Notes: generated by a model from the sequence alone, not told the origin. A stretch of 64,000 bases of DNA from Marinobacter sp. F4216 (GCF_019931195.1 NZ_JAIOUO010000002.1:620001-684000); one strand, 5' to 3'; shown: positions 1 through 10,978, numbered from the stretch's first letter. Program-made: numbers and translations.

Positions 1-1008
1 GAACTGAGGGATCTCAATACCCTCCGGGTGGCGTCTGTCGCCCGATACTACGTGGAGGTGACGGATAACGAGAGCCTCCGGGCGGCACTGGCATGGGCGG
101 ACGCCAATCAGTATCGGATACTGATTCTTGGCGGTGGAAGCAACCTGGTGTTCGATGGGGACTTTGATGGGCTGGTGATTCGCATCTGTATCCGTGCGAG
201 GTACTGGGAAGATGTCTCGGACGGTGAGGCAACTCTGGTACTTGGCGCCGGCGAGAACTGGCATGACGCCGTGCTCTATGCGGCTGGTTCCGGGTACCGG
301 GGAATTGAAAACCTGGCGTTGATCCCCGGTACGGCCGGCGCTGCCCCGGTTCAGAATATTGGCGCCTATGGCGTGGAGTTGTGCGATACGCTGGTATCTG
401 TGACGGCACTGGACCGCCACACCGGTGAGTTGGTGAAACTGGCCGGCCAAGAGTGTCAGTTTGCCTACCGTAACAGCCTTTTCAAAGAGCAGCCCGGACA
501 GTATGTGATTACGGATATCCGTCTGCGCCTGTCCCGCCACAGACCGCTGCAACTCGGTTACAAGGATTTGCAGGAATACCTCGGTGATTTTGCTCCCTCG
601 GACATTGATGTGATGGATGTGGTAGAGGCGGTGATGGCCGTTCGCCGCCGCAAGTTACCGGATCCTATGACCTTGCCGAACGTCGGCAGTTTCTTCAAAA
701 ACCCCGTGGTTACTAACGCGGAGTTCGACCGCTTGAGGGCACTGTTTCCCGAGGTGGTCGGCTATCCCCAGCCTGAAGGTGTCAAGCTGGCGGCAGCCTG
801 GTTGATCGATCAGAGTGGCTGGAAAGGGTTTCGGAACAGCCATGTGGGCGTACACAACCGGCAAGCGCTGGTGCTGATCAATCACTCCGGTGGCACTGGA
901 GCGGATATTCTTTCGCTGGCGAAGGAAATTCGGGAATCCGTGAAAGCCAGGTATGGTGTGAAGCTGGAAATGGAGCCCGGCGTTGTAAGCCAGGCGGTGA
1001 GGGAATAA
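1..1008 (+). CDS. murB: UDP-N-acetylenolpyruvoylglucosamine reductase (5' end cut by window edge)
   Basis: MurB reduces UDP-GlcNAc-enolpyruvate to UDP-MurNAc with NADPH and bound FAD, the second committed step of peptidoglycan precursor synthesis in the cytoplasm. The frame is open from base 1 and the N-terminal residues ELRDLNTLRV already match the family, so the true start lies just outside the window; a GTG at 28 is internal. Visible motifs are the FAD-binding GGGSNLVF, the PGTAGAAPVQNIGAYG loop, YRNSLFK and GSFFKNP, which carries the catalytic serine, followed by AAWLIDQSGWKG and a C-terminal VHNRQALVLIN segment. The presence of the YRNSLFK region fits the type I, E. coli-like MurB. It converges on proS across a hairpin. 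Confidence 0.96.
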   Translation, partial: ELRDLNTLRVASVARYYVEVTDNESLRAALAWADANQYRILILGGGSNLVFDGDFDGLVIRICIRARYWEDVSDGEATLVLGAGENWHDAVLYAAGSGYRGIENLALIPGTAGAAPVQNIGAYGVELCDTLVSVTALDRHTGELVKLAGQECQFAYRNSLFKEQPGQYVITDIRLRLSRHRPLQLGYKDLQEYLGDFAPSDIDVMDVVEAVMAVRRRKLPDPMTLPNVGSFFKNPVVTNAEFDRLRALFPEVVGYPQPEGVKLAAAWLIDQSGWKGFRNSHVGVHNRQALVLINHSGGTGADILSLAKEIRESVKARYGVKLEMEPGVVSQAVRE

Positions 1009-1012
1009 ATCC

Positions 1013-1034
1013 AGGCGGCCCGGGCGGGCCGCCT
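1013..1034. terminator. Hairpin between convergent murB and proS
   Basis: A perfect 9-bp inverted repeat, AGGCGGCCC at 1013-1021 and GGGCCGCCT at 1026-1034, has a 4-nt loop and sits between two convergent genes. There is no clear T run on either side, so it may act as a weak bidirectional terminator or simply protect 3' ends. Confidence 0.5.
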
Positions 1035-1045
1035 GAATCGCGTGC

Positions 1046-2779
1046 TTAAAGTCCTTTACGCGGGGAGCGGTTGATCAGGAAGCTCAGCGCGTCTTCTATC
1101 GCCACATCCTGTTTATCTGTATCCCGTCGACCTTTGTATTCCAGTGTTCCGGCGCTCAAGCCCCGGTCAGAAACCACAAAGCGGTGTGGAATACCGATCA
1201 GTTCCATATCGGCAAACTTCACACCCGGGCGCTCGTTCCGGTCATCCAGCAATACATCAAAACCAGCCTGGCGCAGCTGCTCGTAAAGCTTATCGCCGGC
1301 TTCGGCCACGGTCGGCGACTTGTGGGCATTCAGGGTCACAATCGCGACCTCGAACGGTGCGATAGCGTCCGGCCAGATAATGCCCTTGTCGTCATGATTC
1401 TGCTCGATGGACGCGGCGACAATCCGCGAAACGCCGATGCCATAGCAGCCCATCTGCATCACGATGCTCTTGCCGTGTTCATCGAGAACGGTGGCGTTCA
1501 TGGCCTGGCTGTACTTGTCGCCCAGTTTGAAAATGTGCCCAACTTCGATGCCGCGACGGATTTCAAGGGTGCCCTGACCATCCGGGCTCGGATCGCCTTC
1601 AACCACGTTGCGAAGGTCCTCGACGCGTCCCAGGTCTGCGTCACGATCCCAGTTCACGCCGGTCAGGTGGTGGCCTTCTTTGTTGGCACCACATACAAAG
1701 TCCGCCAGGTGAGCGGCACTGCGGTCGACGATCACCGGGACGTTCAGGTTCACGGGGCCAATGGAACCCGGCTTGCAGCCGGTGGCTTGCTCGATTTCCT
1801 CGTCGGTGGCCATGGTCAGCGGTTCCGCGACGCCTTCCAGCTTTTCCGCCTTGATTTCGTTGAGGGTGTGGTCGCCACGCAGGATAAGCGCCACCAGACC
1901 TGACTGGCCGTTCTCATCTTCTTCACCTTTGACCAGCAACGTTTTTACGGTGCGGGTGGTGTCCACGCCCAGGAATTGGGAGACAGATTCGATGGTGCGC
2001 TGGTCCGGGGTGGCGATTTCCTGGAGTTCTTCAGAAGGTGCGGCACGTTCGCCGGCCGGTGCGACCGCTTCTGCTTTTTCGATGTTAGCGGCGTAGCTGC
2101 TTTCGGTGCTGAACACGATGTCGTCTTCGCCGGAGGAAGCCAGTACGTGGAACTCGTGGGACGCACTGCCGCCAATGGCGCCGGAATCGGCCTGAACCGG
2201 GCGATAATCGAGCCCCAGACGGTCGAAGATGGCGCAGTAAGTCCGGTGCATGACGTCGTAGGTTTCGCCCAGAGACTCTGCGTTCAGGTGGAAGGAATAG
2301 GCGTCCTTCATCACAAATTCCCGGGCCCGCATCACGCCAAAGCGAGGGCGGCGCTCATCCCGGAACTTGGTTTGAATCTGGTAAAAATTAGCCGGCAGTT
2401 CCTTGTAGCTTTTCAGTTCATGGCGGACCAGGTCGGTGATGACTTCCTCGTGGGTCGGGCCAAAACAGAAGTCCCGTCCGTGACGATCATTCAGTCTCAG
2501 AAGTTCACCGCCGTACTGGTCCCAGCGGCCGGATTCTTCCCAGAGCTCGGCCGGCTGAACCGCTGGCATCAGGACTTCCTGGGCACCGCTCTTGTCCATT
2601 TCTTCCCGAACAATCCGCTCAACCTTGCGGAGGGTGCGCAGGCCCATGGGAAGCCATGTGTACAAGCCGGCCGCAAGCTTGCGGATCATCCCGGCACGCA
2701 GCATAAGCTGGTGACTGATAACCTCGGCGTCTGCCGGAGTTTCTTTCTGGGTTGCAATCAGATAACGGCTTGCTCGCAT
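1046..2779 (-). CDS. proS: Prolyl-tRNA synthetase, bacterial type with editing insertion
   Basis: ProS charges tRNA-Pro with proline. The 577-residue length is the usual one for the bacterial form that carries the INS editing domain between class II motifs 2 and 3. Motif 1 lies in the first 80 residues ([20 protein letters not shown]). Motif 2 is seen as [19 protein letters not shown] around residues 140-155. The INS editing domain spans roughly 220-410. Motif 3 is [16 protein letters not shown], and the anticodon-binding domain forms the C-terminus. The ATG start is followed by [18 protein letters not shown], which is the family N-terminus. It is a stand-alone gene, convergent with murB. Confidence 0.97.
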   Translation of the reverse strand: MRASRYLIATQKETPADAEVISHQLMLRAGMIRKLAAGLYTWLPMGLRTLRKVERIVREEMDKSGAQEVLMPAVQPAELWEESGRWDQYGGELLRLNDRHGRDFCFGPTHEEVITDLVRHELKSYKELPANFYQIQTKFRDERRPRFGVMRAREFVMKDAYSFHLNAESLGETYDVMHRTYCAIFDRLGLDYRPVQADSGAIGGSASHEFHVLASSGEDDIVFSTESSYAANIEKAEAVAPAGERAAPSEELQEIATPDQRTIESVSQFLGVDTTRTVKTLLVKGEEDENGQSGLVALILRGDHTLNEIKAEKLEGVAEPLTMATDEEIEQATGCKPGSIGPVNLNVPVIVDRSAAHLADFVCGANKEGHHLTGVNWDRDADLGRVEDLRNVVEGDPSPDGQGTLEIRRGIEVGHIFKLGDKYSQAMNATVLDEHGKSIVMQMGCYGIGVSRIVAASIEQNHDDKGIIWPDAIAPFEVAIVTLNAHKSPTVAEAGDKLYEQLRQAGFDVLLDDRNERPGVKFADMELIGIPHRFVVSDRGLSAGTLEYKGRRDTDKQDVAIEDALSFLINRSPRKGL

Positions 2780-2948
2780 GGTGTTTTCCGTGTGATCAAA
2801 TCAAGAGTTATTGGATTCGTGGACAGGCAGAAATGGGCAGCTGGCCCATGCCTGAATATCATGTGGCCGATATTGTACGGACGCTCTGTGCCAAGGTACA
2901 GACGGGAAGGATGGAATCTCTCAACCGGTTGATCGGGCCGATAGCTGG

Positions 2949-3446
2949 TCAGGAAAGATAGCCGAGGGGCAGGGCGGTACTGTCGATCACCCGTCGTAAT
3001 ACAAAGCTCGAATGGACGCCGCTGACGCCGGGGATGCGGGTAATCCTGTTCAACAGGAAATGATGGTAGTGATCCATATCCGGCACCACGACTTTCAGCA
3101 TGTAGTCCGCATCCTGCCCGGTGATCAGATAGCACTCCTGAACTTCGGGGTACTCGGACACCTGTTCCTCAAACGCTGCGAAGCGTTCCGGTGTGTGCCG
3201 GTCCATGCCGATCAGAATGATCGCTGTGAGCGACAGCCCGAGTTTTTTATGGTCCAGCACGGTTACTGTACGCAACAGAATGCCTGCTTCCTGCAGTGCT
3301 CTGACGCGCCTCAGGCACGGCGACGGGGAAAGGCCGATTTTTTCAGCCAGTTCCTGATTGGTAAGCGCACCATTTTGCTGGAGCTGCTCCAGAATCCGGC
3401 GATCGGTTTTGTCGATTTTCACCAGGGTTTCAGACTTGATTGACAT
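2949..3446 (-). CDS. Lrp/AsnC family transcriptional regulator
   Basis: This 165-residue protein has the classic two-domain Lrp layout. The N-terminal helix-turn-helix covers about residues 10-60 and contains DRRILEQLQQNGALTNQELA and SPSPCLRRVRALQEAG. A RAM/ligand-binding domain follows, with the family pattern VQECYLITGQDADYMLKVVVPD at about 103-125. Such proteins bind amino acids and act as octamers on DNA. It is transcribed divergently from leuA with about 145 bases between the start codons, so control of leuA and of itself is plausible but is inferred from position only. It is not obviously the global Lrp; it could be a leucine/branched-chain or BkdR-like regulator. Confidence 0.9.
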   Translation of the reverse strand: MSIKSETLVKIDKTDRRILEQLQQNGALTNQELAEKIGLSPSPCLRRVRALQEAGILLRTVTVLDHKKLGLSLTAIILIGMDRHTPERFAAFEEQVSEYPEVQECYLITGQDADYMLKVVVPDMDHYHHFLLNRITRIPGVSGVHSSFVLRRVIDSTALPLGYLS

Positions 3447-3592
3447 AAAATAGCGATGTATTTATTTGGGTTGAAAGAATATGTCAAAAAGTAGAGTTAA
3501 AAGCGCTAAATAGCAATCAAATTCTGACGATCTGAGGTTAAGCTAGGTACATCGACACCATTCAGCCCTGGCTAATGCAAGGATTTACTCAA

Positions 3593-5287
3593 ATGTCTTT
3601 TGATCATCGTAAATACGCACCGTTTAAACCCATTGGTAAAACCGACCGCCGGTGGCCCGATAAGGTCATTGAGAAGGCTCCGATGTGGTGTGCAGTTGAT
3701 CTACGAGACGGCAACCAGGCGCTGGTCAAGCCCATGAACGTGCAGCAGAAGCAGCGCATGTTCGATTTGCTGGTGAAGCTGGGCTTCAAGGAGATTGAAA
3801 TTGGCTTTCCCTCGGCCAGCCAGCCGGACTTCGATTTCTGCCGTAAGTTGATCGACGAAAACCGGATTCCGGATGACGTCAAGATTCAGGTGTTGACTCA
3901 GGCCCGGCCGGAGTTGATCGCGCGGACTTATGAAGCACTGAAAGGCGCAAAGCAAGCCGTTGTTCATGTCTACAACTCGACATCAACGGTTCAGCGGGAA
4001 CAGGTGTTCGGGCTGGATCGGGCGGGCATTCGCGATATCGCCGTTAATGGTGCCCGTGTGGTGAAGGAGTTCGCCGGCAAATACCCGGAAACCGAGTGGA
4101 CCTTCCAGTATTCGCCGGAGAGTTTCACCGGTACCGAGCTGGATTTTGCGGCCGAGGTGGTGGATGCGGTCACCGAGGTGTGGCGCCCGGATCTGGGGCA
4201 GCCTGTCATTATTAACCTGCCTGCTACCGTTGAGATGGCAACGCCGAACGTGTTCGCCGATCAGATCGAATGGATCTGCGATAACATCCAGCGCCGTGAA
4301 TATCTGAGCATCAGCGTGCACACCCACAACGATCGTGGTTGCGGTGTGGCAGCTGCAGAGCTGGCGGTGATGGCCGGTGCCGACCGTGTGGAAGGCACGT
4401 TGATGGGGAACGGTGAGCGCACGGGCAATATGGATCTGGTCACCATGGCCATGAACCTGTATTCCCAGGGCGTTGACCCCAAGCTGGATCTGGCCTGTAT
4501 GGCTGAAATCACGGAAGTGGTCGAGGCCTGTACCGAGATTGCCACGCATCCGCGTCATCCCTACGCCGGGGAGCTGGTGTTCACCGCGTTTTCCGGCAGC
4601 CATCAGGATGCCATTCGCAAGTGCCTGTCCCGTCGTCAGTCGGATGACACCTGGAACGTGGCCTATTTGCCGATCGATCCGTTCGATGTGGGGCGCCGGT
4701 ACGAGGAAGTGGTCCGCATCAACAGTCAGTCTGGCAAGGGTGGTGTGGCCTACGTGCTGGAACGGGACTACGACATCAGCCTGCCCCGCTGGTTGCAGAT
4801 TGAGTTTAGCAAGGTGGTTCAGCGTGAAGCCGAAACCAATGGTGGCGAGATTGATTCGCTGACCATTCATCGCCTGTTTGAATCACGGTATCTGAATGTA
4901 CCGGCAGGCTGGACTTTGTCATCTTACGACCTGCGCCGGGATGACTCCGGGGTGAAAGCCGAGATCTCCGTGGGCAGCCGGGAAAATGCCATGCCTCTGG
5001 TCGGGCAGGGACTGGGTGCGGTCGAAGCGGTTTCGGATGCCCTGGAGCGTCAGTTCGATCTGTCGATCGCCGTCGAAGCTTACGATGAGTTTGCGCTGGG
5101 CGAAGGCACCAAGGCCAACGCCATGGCGTGCATTCGGGTGACGGTGAACGACCAGCATTGCAGCGCTGCGGCTCTGGCGGAAGACACCACATCGGCTACG
5201 TTGCAGGCGCTGTTGTCTGCAGTTGCCCAAGTGGTGGGAGAGCGTCATGGAACTCGGCAGGAGGATCCGGTGGCCCTTGGCGCCTGA
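3593..5287 (+). CDS. leuA: 2-isopropylmalate synthase, long form
   Basis: LeuA condenses acetyl-CoA with 2-ketoisovalerate in the first committed step of leucine synthesis and is feedback-inhibited by leucine. The sequence has the metal/active-site block DLRDGNQALVKPM near the N-terminus, FPSASQPDFDF, HTHNDRGCGVAAAELA (metal-binding His pair) and GNGERTGNMDLVT, followed by a C-terminal regulatory domain. At about 564 residues it belongs to the long form seen in Pseudomonas and actinobacteria rather than the E. coli form. I place the start at the ATG at 3593, because AAGGA at 3579-3583 lies 9 bases ahead. An in-frame ATG at 3575 has no ribosome-binding site. The gene diverges from the Lrp-type regulator and ends in a strong terminator. 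Confidence 0.95.
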   Translation: MSFDHRKYAPFKPIGKTDRRWPDKVIEKAPMWCAVDLRDGNQALVKPMNVQQKQRMFDLLVKLGFKEIEIGFPSASQPDFDFCRKLIDENRIPDDVKIQVLTQARPELIARTYEALKGAKQAVVHVYNSTSTVQREQVFGLDRAGIRDIAVNGARVVKEFAGKYPETEWTFQYSPESFTGTELDFAAEVVDAVTEVWRPDLGQPVIINLPATVEMATPNVFADQIEWICDNIQRREYLSISVHTHNDRGCGVAAAELAVMAGADRVEGTLMGNGERTGNMDLVTMAMNLYSQGVDPKLDLACMAEITEVVEACTEIATHPRHPYAGELVFTAFSGSHQDAIRKCLSRRQSDDTWNVAYLPIDPFDVGRRYEEVVRINSQSGKGGVAYVLERDYDISLPRWLQIEFSKVVQREAETNGGEIDSLTIHRLFESRYLNVPAGWTLSSYDLRRDDSGVKAEISVGSRENAMPLVGQGLGAVEAVSDALERQFDLSIAVEAYDEFALGEGTKANAMACIRVTVNDQHCSAAALAEDTTSATLQALLSAVAQVVGERHGTRQEDPVALGA

Positions 5288-5311
5288 GATACGCGCACAA
5301 AAATTGAGCAT

Positions 5312-5340
5312 AAAAAAGCCGGCAGAAATGCCGGCTTTTT
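5312..5340. terminator. Bidirectional intrinsic terminator between leuA and csp
   Basis: The GCCGGC/GCCGGC stem has a 6-nt loop (AGAAAT), six A bases on the left and five T bases on the right. It therefore has a U tract in either direction, suiting the convergent leuA and cold-shock genes. Confidence 0.9.
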
Positions 5341-5384
5341 AGATTTCCAATGCCCGTGAGGGGCAGTGGACGGGTAAGGCAAGC

Positions 5385-5594
5385 TTACACCGGGGTCACG
5401 TTCTCAGCCTGGGGGCCTTTCGGTCCCTGGGTGATCGTGAACTGCACCTGCTGACCTTCGGCCAGGGAGCGGAAACCGGATGAGTTGATTGCACTGTAGT
5501 GAACGAATACGTCACTGCCACCGTCCTGAGCGATAAAGCCAAAGCCCTTGGAGTCGTTGAACCACTTTACGTGGCCTGTTTTTGTATCGGACAT
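5385..5594 (-). CDS. CspA-family cold-shock protein
   Basis: This 69-residue single OB-fold RNA chaperone carries both nucleic-acid motifs, RNP1 (KGFGFI) and RNP2 (VFVHY), and starts [13 protein letters not shown]. Proteins of this family melt RNA secondary structure and help translation in the cold. The ATG at 5594 is preceded by an AGGA ribosome-binding site 6-7 bases away. A longer frame to 5627 adds 11 residues that do not belong to the family. A long leader and strong promoter upstream, annotated separately, suggest cold-shock-type control. The exact paralogue (CspA, CspD, CspE and so on) cannot be assigned from sequence alone. Confidence 0.95.
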   Translation of the reverse strand: MSDTKTGHVKWFNDSKGFGFIAQDGGSDVFVHYSAINSSGFRSLAEGQQVQFTITQGPKGPQAENVTPV

Positions 5595-5787
5595 GATCTT
5601 TCCTGTATTTTTCAATCTTTCCCTCACGGGGACCTTCTATTCCATTCGGAATGCGTGCTGGGAAAATCACGGAGTACTGAGAAAGGGATAACGAAAAGCG
5701 CTTCGGCAGGACGTCAAATCACATTCACAAAATACCGCTGCATTTTCACAGCAAATTTCAGTATAGACCGACTTAATTGGGCGTCAA
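5595..5787 (-). promoter_or_regulatory. Cold-shock promoter and long 5' leader
   Basis: On the minus strand a -35 element TTGACG (5787-5782) and a -10 element TATACT (5765-5760) are separated by 16 bases. The predicted start, near 5753, leaves an untranslated leader of about 160 nt before the ATG. This is close to the length known for E. coli cspA, whose leader is a temperature-responsive RNA switch. The thermosensor role here is inferred. The rest of the 312-base gap up to prpE (5788-5906) is AT-rich with no further gene seen. Confidence 0.7.
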
Positions 5788-5906
5788 CGCATTTTCACTC
5801 CTTTTGTCATTAAATTTCGCTATTTAAAACAAATGTTTGTGCAATGTGTGTCGATAAAGTATCCATATCCTTTCAGGTCGCTGGCTGACAGGTTAATGGT
5901 CACTAA

Positions 5907-7778
5907 TTAGCCAAGTTGTTCTTTGATTTCCGTCAGAATGGCCGGGTCGTCAATGGTGCTTGGTACCGTGTATTCCTCGCCGTCGGCAATCTGGCGGATA
6001 ACCCGCCTCAAAATCTTGCCGGATCGGGTCTTGGGCAGGCGTTCAACGACCAGGGCCCGGCGGAAACAGGCTATGGCACCGATCTTTTCCCGCACCATTT
6101 CGACAAGTTCATCTTCAAGTTCGTCGTGATTGATGGTGGCGCTGTCCTTGATCAGCACCAGGCCAATCGGAATTTGTCCCTTGAGTTCATCCTGAGCACC
6201 CACAACGCAGCATTCGGCAACTGCCGGATGGGAGGCCAGTACCTCTTCCATTTCGCCCGTCGACAGCCGATGGCCAGCCACGTTGATGACGTCGTCCGTG
6301 CGGCCCATGATAAATACATACCCCTCTTCATCGATAAAACCGCCATCACCAGAGGTGTAGTAGCCGGGTGCGGGGTTCAGATAGCTTTGCTGGAAGCGCT
6401 GGTCGTCGCCCCAGACCGTTAGCAGGCATCCTGGAGGAAGAGGGAGCTTGACCACAACCTGACCCTGAGTGCCAGATGGGCACTGATGGCCGCGGGTATC
6501 CAGAATCTGCACATTGAATCCCGGGGAGGGAACCGTGGCCGATCCGGGCTTGGTTTTCATCATTTCGATGCCCACCGGATTGCAGCAGATGGCCCAGCCG
6601 GTTTCGGTTTGCCACCAGTGGTCCAGTACCGGCAGATTGGTGTGTTCCTTTAGCCAGTCATAGGTCGGCGGGTCCAGCCTTTCGCCGGCAAGGAAAACGC
6701 GCTTCAGTGAGCTGATGTTGTAACGGGCCAGCTGGTCGGCTTCCGGGTCTTCCTTTCGGATGGCGCGGAATGCCGTCGGTGCTGTGAACAGCAGGTTGAC
6801 GCCGTGATCCTGGACCACTCGCCAGAAGGCGCCGGAGTCCGGGGTTTTTACCGGCTTGCCCTCGTATAGAATGGTTGTGCAACCGGCAAACAGGGGGCCG
6901 TACACAATGTAGCTGTGACCCACGACCCAGCCGACATCCGAGGCGGCCCAGTAGACATCACCGGGATTGGCGTCGTACACCAGCTTCATGCTGTAGGTCA
7001 TGGCGACGGCGTGCCCGCCGTTGTCTCGGACAACGCCTTTGGGTTTGCCGGTAGTGCCAGAGGTATAAAGAATGTAAAGCGGATCCGTCGCCTTGACCGG
7101 TACCGGGTCAGCCGGTTGAGCTGATTCGGTGATTGCCTGCCAGTCGAAATCGCGATCGGAATTGAATTCGGCCTGGACCTCGGGGCGCTGGAAGATGATG
7201 CAGCACTCGGGCTTGTGCGTGGTCTGGTCAATGGCCCTGTCCACCAGAGGCTTGTAGGCGATGACTCGGTTGATTTCGATTCCGCACGAGGCCGTCAGCA
7301 CCGCTTTGGGCTGGGCGTCATCGATCCGAACGGCCAGTTCGTGAGACGCGAAGCCACCGAATACCACCGAGTGAATGGCGCCAATCCTGGCGCATGCCAG
7401 CATGCCGATGACCGCTTCCGGGATCATGGGCATGTAAATAATGACCCGGTCGCCCTTGGTGATGCCCTGGTTCTTAAGGGCGCCGGCGAAGCGGGCGACG
7501 GCATCGGTCAGTTCGCGGTAGGTGTAGGAGCGCTTGGTGTTTGTGACGGGGGAGTCATAGATCAGTGCTGTCTGGTCGCCCCGACCGGCTTCGATATTGG
7601 CATCCAGGGCAATGTGTGATGAGTTGAGTTCACCGTCGGGAAACCAGACGCCGTGTCCGTTCTCCGTCGGTTGCCATATGGTTTTCGGCGGCTTGATCCA
7701 GTCGATTTGTTCAGCCTGTTCGCGCCAGAAGTCTTCCGGATGGTCGATAGACCGTCCGAACTCCGTGTAGTAGCCCAT
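5907..7778 (-). CDS. prpE: Propionyl-CoA synthetase
   Basis: PrpE activates propionate to propionyl-CoA through an acyl-AMP intermediate, feeding the 2-methylcitrate cycle. The 623-residue protein shows the adenylate-forming signatures YTSGTTGKPKGVV, WWQTETGW, MGRTDDVINVAGHRL and the C-terminal PKTRSGKILRR, whose lysine is the usual acetylation and catalytic site. PrpE is favoured over acetyl-CoA synthetase by the shorter length, the LPLPPGCLLTVWGDD segment and the TIDDPAILTEI tail. The ATG at 7778 has AAGGTGG 5 bases upstream; an in-frame ATG at 7793 lies before that site. The gene stands apart from prpBC-acnD-prpF at 41-47 kb, where its product is used. Confidence 0.88.
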   Translation of the reverse strand: MGYYTEFGRSIDHPEDFWREQAEQIDWIKPPKTIWQPTENGHGVWFPDGELNSSHIALDANIEAGRGDQTALIYDSPVTNTKRSYTYRELTDAVARFAGALKNQGITKGDRVIIYMPMIPEAVIGMLACARIGAIHSVVFGGFASHELAVRIDDAQPKAVLTASCGIEINRVIAYKPLVDRAIDQTTHKPECCIIFQRPEVQAEFNSDRDFDWQAITESAQPADPVPVKATDPLYILYTSGTTGKPKGVVRDNGGHAVAMTYSMKLVYDANPGDVYWAASDVGWVVGHSYIVYGPLFAGCTTILYEGKPVKTPDSGAFWRVVQDHGVNLLFTAPTAFRAIRKEDPEADQLARYNISSLKRVFLAGERLDPPTYDWLKEHTNLPVLDHWWQTETGWAICCNPVGIEMMKTKPGSATVPSPGFNVQILDTRGHQCPSGTQGQVVVKLPLPPGCLLTVWGDDQRFQQSYLNPAPGYYTSGDGGFIDEEGYVFIMGRTDDVINVAGHRLSTGEMEEVLASHPAVAECCVVGAQDELKGQIPIGLVLIKDSATINHDELEDELVEMVREKIGAIACFRRALVVERLPKTRSGKILRRVIRQIADGEEYTVPSTIDDPAILTEIKEQLG

Positions 7779-7885
7779 ACATTCCACCTTCATTCAGACC
7801 GCGTTTATCTTTTCTTGTTGTTGTACAACCCTTGTACAGCTCCAACTCTAAGCGGTTTGAAATCATGGACTAGTAGACCATTGGC

Positions 7886-9286
7886 TTAGTCTTCCTGAGC
7901 GGTTGTTCCATTCTCCTGATCATCAATTCTGGTGACGGTGGCGGAAAAAGACCCCCTGGCTAGCCGGGTGGTTACCGTGTTGCCCGGGGACAGCACGGTT
8001 GTGTCGCGAAGAATGTGCCCGTCAGTATCTCGTGAGATTGAATATCCCCGCCCTAGGGTCGCCAGCGGGCTAACCACATGCAGTGTCTGAGCCGTGTGGT
8101 CAAGTTTGTTGCGATGTCGCTCCAGCTGCTGGCGCATGATGTTCATCAGACTGTTGGCAGCATACCCGAGCGCCTGTTCGCTGTTCGCCAGTTGCCGAAC
8201 GGGTGACTGCATGGCCAGTCGCTGGTCCAGGTGCGTAATGCGAATCTTTTTCTGTTCGAGCCGTTGAAGAGCGGTTTTTGCCAGTCTCACTTCAAGCTCA
8301 TCCAGGCGTTGTGCTTTTTCCTGCAGGGTTCGGCGTGGATCTCGCAGGCGGGCACCCAGGTGGCCAAGCTGGGTTTCGAGTCGCTTCAGGGTTCTTCGGG
8401 CAGCGTTGGCCAGCCGAAGCTCCTGCTCGCGTATCTGTCGCAGCCAGTGGCTCTGGTCCGGTGAAATTTTCTCTGCGGCTGCGGATGGTGTCGGGGCCCT
8501 GAGATCCGCGACAAAATCGGCGATGGTGACATCCACTTCGTGACCGACCGCGCTCACGGTCGGAATAGTGCAGTTGGCTATCGCCCGCGCCACGGCCTCT
8601 TCATTGAAGCACCACAGGTCTTCCAGTGATCCGCCTCCGCGCCCGACAATCAGCACATCGGCTTTGCCGTGGGCTTGCGCCCGCTCAATGGCGCGAACGA
8701 TGTCTGATGTTGCTTCGTTTCCCTGAACCGCGGTCGGATACAGTGTGACAGGAATTGCCGGGCAGCGCCGCGCCAGCACAGTCAGGATGTCGTGGATCGC
8801 AGCGCCGGTGGGTGAGGTGACCACGCCGATATGTCGGGGCGGATCCGGAATGGGTTTCTTCCGGGCCGTGTCGAACAGGCCTTCGGCCTGTAGTTTGGCT
8901 TTCAGCTGCTCGAAGGCCTGTTGGAGTGCACCCAGTCCGGCAGGTTCGATGTGCTCTACTATGATCTGGAAATCCCCGCGATTTTCGTAAAGCGTCACTT
9001 TCCCCCGAATTCGAACCTGGTCGCCCTCCTTGGGGATGGTACGGATTCGCTGGTTGAATCCCCGGAACATGGCGCAGCGGATCTGGCACCGGGCATCTTT
9101 CAGGGAGAAGTACCAGTGTCCGGAGGAGGGGCGCGAGAACCCTGACAGTTCTCCTTCCACCCAGACCTGCATGAAGCTCGATTCCAGCAGGTGTCGAGCC
9201 TGGTGATTCAACTCACTCACACTGAGCGCACGGGGGCGTGGATCTCCAAGTGAGGGCATGTGGGCGCGCGGACCGGATTGATTCAT
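7886..9286 (-). CDS. xseA: Exodeoxyribonuclease VII large subunit
   Basis: XseA is the catalytic subunit of exonuclease VII, which degrades single-stranded DNA from both ends together with XseB (not in this window). The N-terminal OB-fold covers about residues 18-115 (LSVSELNHQARHLLES, GELSGF, GHWYFSLKD). The catalytic domain holds VGRGGGSLEDLWCFNEE and SAVGHEVDVTIADFVADLRA around residues 195-250, and a long helical C-terminal region follows. The 466-residue length is normal. The ribosome-binding site before the ATG at 9286 is weak; an in-frame ATG 9 codons later has none. It reads in the same direction as prpE, with about 107 bases between them. Confidence 0.95.
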   Translation of the reverse strand: MNQSGPRAHMPSLGDPRPRALSVSELNHQARHLLESSFMQVWVEGELSGFSRPSSGHWYFSLKDARCQIRCAMFRGFNQRIRTIPKEGDQVRIRGKVTLYENRGDFQIIVEHIEPAGLGALQQAFEQLKAKLQAEGLFDTARKKPIPDPPRHIGVVTSPTGAAIHDILTVLARRCPAIPVTLYPTAVQGNEATSDIVRAIERAQAHGKADVLIVGRGGGSLEDLWCFNEEAVARAIANCTIPTVSAVGHEVDVTIADFVADLRAPTPSAAAEKISPDQSHWLRQIREQELRLANAARRTLKRLETQLGHLGARLRDPRRTLQEKAQRLDELEVRLAKTALQRLEQKKIRITHLDQRLAMQSPVRQLANSEQALGYAANSLMNIMRQQLERHRNKLDHTAQTLHVVSPLATLGRGYSISRDTDGHILRDTTVLSPGNTVTTRLARGSFSATVTRIDDQENGTTAQED

Positions 9287-9361
9287 AAGGAATAGCCGAG
9301 ACGTATGTTTAAAAAAACTGTTATTTCAAAGGGATGGGGAGTTGATGCCCTTTGGGTGCGG

Positions 9362-9390
9362 TTTACTGGCCAGTTGAGCCACTTTATAAT
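9362..9390 (+). promoter_or_regulatory. Probable guaBA promoter
   Basis: A perfect -10 box TATAAT (9385-9390) lies 17 bases after TTTACT (9362-9367), which matches four of six -35 positions. It lies in the divergent gap between xseA and guaB and would give a leader of roughly 80 nt for guaB. Confidence 0.65.
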
Positions 9391-9440
9391 AGATCGATTA
9401 CGGTTTTTGCTTTGCTGTTCCGCTCCTGGAGCAGCATTGA

Positions 9441-10940
<1,500 letters not shown>

Positions 10941-10955
10941 TCAACGCTATATTTG

Positions 10956-10978
10956 AACGCGGCTCCCGGAGCCGCGTT
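10956..10978 (+). terminator. Intercistronic hairpin between guaB and guaA
   Basis: A perfect 10-bp stem, AACGCGGCTC pairing with GAGCCGCGTT around a 3-nt loop, fills much of the 62-base gap between guaB and guaA. The bases after it (GTTCATTC) are not a proper T run, so it is more likely an attenuator or mRNA-stability hairpin than a full terminator. Confidence 0.5.

Noticed and set aside
3447..3592. A leucine leader peptide or attenuator before leuA
   Set aside because: No short frame with leucine codons and no terminator hairpin is present in the 145-base gap.
7820..7840. TTGTACAA and CTTGTACAG before prpE as possible copies of the prp operator
   Set aside because: The half-sites lack the two-base centre of TTGTNNACAA, so the spacing differs from the three sites at 41 kb.
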